Below are positions 5,802-7,629 of a stretch of 7,629 nt of DNA, one piece after another. Made by a program: the position numbers and the translations under genes. The stretch spans positions 1 through 7,629 of the forward strand of contig DJPC01000094.1 in assembly GCA_002439665.1 (NCBI GenBank), written 5' to 3'. Within the stretch, counting starts at the first letter, position 1; every line of letters begins with the position of its first letter. The notes beneath the pieces were generated by a model that did not search any database, had not been told where the DNA came from, and saw nothing but the letters and a program-made list of their open reading frames with translations. The stretch is from Dialister sp. UBA6422. Lineage in GTDB: Bacteria > Bacillota > Negativicutes > Veillonellales > Dialisteraceae.

Positions 5802-5827
5802 GACAAACAACCAACAACTAGCAACAG
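5802..5827. repeat. A/C-rich CAACAAC tract in the mnmG leader
   Basis: This tract is composed of ACAAACAAC, CAACAAC and GCAACAG elements and ends 24 bases before the mnmG ATG, just ahead of its ribosome binding site. It resembles the tracts at 1-35 and 3076-3096. A perfect TTGACA hexamer (5800-5805) overlaps its left end but has no -10 partner. Confidence 0.55.
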
Positions 5828-5851
5828 TTTTCACAACGAAAGAAGGATACC

Positions 5852-7629
5852 ATGTATCTCATAGATACGTATGATGTAATTGTAGTAGGAGCCGGCCATG
5901 CAGGATGCGAAGCGGCATTGGCAGCGGCGAAGATGGGGTGCAAAACCCTTTTGACTACCATTTCTTTGGACAATGTGGCTATGATGCCCTGCAATCCTGC
6001 CATTGGTGGACCAGGCAAGAGCCACTTGGTGAAAGAAATCGATGCCTTAGGGGGCGAAATGGGGATTGCTGCCGATGTGACAGCCATCCAGATGCGTATG
6101 CTAAACCTGGGAAAAGGGCCGGCTGTGTATGCCCTTCGCGCCCAATCAGATAAGAATGCCTACCATCGGTATATGAAAAAAGTGGTAGAAAATACAGATA
6201 ATCTGGATCTGAAACAGGTACAGGTCATGGATATTATCGTAGAAGATGGCAAATGCGTAGGCATTACCACTGAACTCAATGAAGAATATCGGGCCAAAGC
6301 GGTGATTCTCTGTACAGGTACTTACCTGGACAGTCAGATCATCATTGGGGAAACCATGTATTCCGGCGGCCCTAATGGAATGCGTCCTTCTGTAGGGCTT
6401 TCAGAGAATCTGAAAAAACATGGTTTGGATATTCTCCGCTTTAAAACAGGTACTCCTAGTCGTGTGGATATTAGAAGTTTGCACCTCGACCACATGGAAT
6501 TGGAAACAGGAGATCCAGAAAACCATGCCTTTTCTTTCATGAATGAAAGAGAAGATAGAAATCAGAGAAATTGCTGGCTGACTTATACCAACGAAACCAC
6601 CCATCAGATTATCCGAGATAATTTGATGCGTGCCCCCAAATACGCAGGAAAAATTCACGGTGTAGGCGCTCGGTATTGCCCTTCCATTGAAGACAAGGTG
6701 GTTCGTTTTGCGGATAAAAAACGGCACCAGCTCTTCATCGAACCAGAAGGACTCGATACCAATGAAATGTATGTGCAAGGGATGTCTACCTCCATGCCAA
6801 TCGATGTGCAGTATGCCTTCTTGCGTACCATTCCCGGCCTGGAAGACGTGAAACTCATGCGTCCTGCCTATGCCATTGAATATGACCTTTTGGATCCACT
6901 GCAGCTCTATCCAACCTTGGAAGTGAAGAAACTCCCAGGACTCTACTCTGCTGGCCAGTCCAATGGTACCAGTGGCTATGAGGAAGCTGCTGCCCAAGGG
7001 CTCATGGCAGGTATCAATGCAGCGCTCAAAGTTCAAGGTAAGGAACCTTTCATCTTGGCTCGCCACGAAGCCTATGTGGGGGCTCTCATCGATGATCTGG
7101 TTACCAAAGGCACCAATGAACCATATCGTATGATGACTAGCCGCAGTGAATATCGTTTGATCCTTCGTCAGGATAATGCAGATCTTCGCCTGACCCAGAA
7201 GGGCTATGACATTGGCTTAGTCAGTGAAAAACGATACCAGCATTTCTTAGCTAGAAAGCGGAACTTTGAAGAAGCGATGCACTACATTAAGACGGCACGG
7301 TTCACGCCTAAAGGACATGTCAATGAAGCTCTTGCCAGTGTAGGTTCTGCGCCTCTTACCACGGGTATGGGGGCTGATAAGATCTTGAAACGCCCAGAAA
7401 TGACCTATCAAAAAATGGTGGATGTCCTAGGATGTCCAGCCTTTGATAAAGAAGCAGTAGAAGAAATGGAAATCACTGTGAAATACGAAGGCTACATTGC
7501 CCGTCAGGAAGCTGCAGTGAAAAAGGCAGAGCGGATGGAAAAAGAAAAAATGCCTCAGGATATGGATTATCTCCATTTGGATGGGATTTCCATCGAAGCA
7601 CGGCAGAAATTGGATAAGATTCGTCCCCT
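5852..7629 (+). CDS. mnmG: tRNA U34 5-carboxymethylaminomethyl modification enzyme MnmG (GidA), 3' end cut off
   Basis: This is the FAD-dependent partner of MnmE in wobble-uridine modification of tRNA. About 592 codons are visible before the window ends; bacterial MnmG is usually some 620-630 residues, so roughly 30-40 C-terminal residues are missing. The Rossmann motif GAGHAG is at residues 13-18, followed by [18 protein letters not shown] starting at C47. The signature block [13 protein letters not shown] spans 270-282 with C276; C47 and C276 correspond to the two conserved cysteines of the family. The second signature [17 protein letters not shown] is at 367-383, and [10 protein letters not shown] at 427-436. 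In the first signature the residue before RY is alanine, where E. coli and B. subtilis have proline. AGAAGGA lies five bases before the ATG, which leads straight into the FAD strand. No stop codon is reached. A gene such as rsmG might follow outside the window, but this cannot be seen. Confidence 0.98.
   Translation, partial: MYLIDTYDVIVVGAGHAGCEAALAAAKMGCKTLLTTISLDNVAMMPCNPAIGGPGKSHLVKEIDALGGEMGIAADVTAIQMRMLNLGKGPAVYALRAQSDKNAYHRYMKKVVENTDNLDLKQVQVMDIIVEDGKCVGITTELNEEYRAKAVILCTGTYLDSQIIIGETMYSGGPNGMRPSVGLSENLKKHGLDILRFKTGTPSRVDIRSLHLDHMELETGDPENHAFSFMNEREDRNQRNCWLTYTNETTHQIIRDNLMRAPKYAGKIHGVGARYCPSIEDKVVRFADKKRHQLFIEPEGLDTNEMYVQGMSTSMPIDVQYAFLRTIPGLEDVKLMRPAYAIEYDLLDPLQLYPTLEVKKLPGLYSAGQSNGTSGYEEAAAQGLMAGINAALKVQGKEPFILARHEAYVGALIDDLVTKGTNEPYRMMTSRSEYRLILRQDNADLRLTQKGYDIGLVSEKRYQHFLARKRNFEEAMHYIKTARFTPKGHVNEALASVGSAPLTTGMGADKILKRPEMTYQKMVDVLGCPAFDKEAVEEMEITVKYEGYIARQEAAVKKAERMEKEKMPQDMDYLHLDGISIEARQKLDKIRP

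Noticed and set aside
5800..5805. Perfect TTGACA as a -35 box close to mnmG
   Set aside because: There is no -10-like hexamer 16-18 bases downstream, and a start from it would fall nearly on the ribosome binding site; the TAGAAA/TATAAT pair upstream is better.
5905..6153. Plus-strand open frame of 82 codons inside the mnmG start region
   Set aside because: It is an out-of-frame shadow of the mnmG N-terminal FAD domain, which is clearly coding in its own frame.
6401..7066. Open frame of 221 codons on the minus strand inside mnmG
   Set aside because: It is antisense to the conserved mnmG core and its translation resembles no protein I know; purine-rich codons on the sense strand readily create such frames.

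Overview
The window looks like ordinary chromosomal DNA from a low-to-moderate GC member of the Firmicutes (Bacillota). All five recognisable genes are on the + strand, have AGGAG-like ribosome binding sites in most cases, and are separated by spacers with T-tailed intrinsic terminators. The style of the proteins and the odd repeat-rich spacers make me think of the Negativicutes (Veillonella/Dialister/Megasphaera group), but that placement is a recollection-level inference and no marker gene here proves it.

Layout. Bases 93-1493 encode an FAD-dependent dehydrogenase of the COG2509 type. It is translationally coupled through a TAATG stop/start overlap to purB (1493-2785), adenylosuccinate lyase of purine synthesis. 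A strong terminator (2861-2903) closes this two-gene unit. A repeat-rich spacer of about 420 bases follows, then a 183-residue membrane protein of unknown function (3204-3755). A second spacer of about 420 bases leads to mnmE (4180-5559), which ends in its own terminator (5573-5603). A third spacer of about 290 bases carries a long inverted repeat and a recognisable promoter, and mnmG starts at 5852 and runs off the right edge with about 592 codons visible.

Functionally, MnmE (GTPase) and MnmG (FAD enzyme) form the complex that puts the (carboxymethyl)aminomethyl group on wobble uridine 34 of certain tRNAs. They are adjacent, as usual, but here they appear to be separate transcription units. 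The genes expected just upstream of mnmE in many Firmicutes (yidC, jag) are not present; purB and an unknown membrane gene are there instead. PurB supplies AMP and AICAR. The role of the FAD enzyme cotranscribed with it is unknown.

The most unusual content is in the spacers, not the genes. Each spacer longer than 200 bases contains inverted repeats, and the arms of several are built from very short tandem units: heptamers of the GTGACTR and GGTTTRR types and nonamers of the CTCAGGTTT type. A/C-rich CAACAAC tracts precede three of the genes. The clearest example is a pair of five-unit nonamer arrays in opposite orientation ahead of mnmE (3991-4124). I see no CRISPR array, tRNA, rRNA, transposase, phage gene or defence system, and no evidence of an undescribed multi-gene system.
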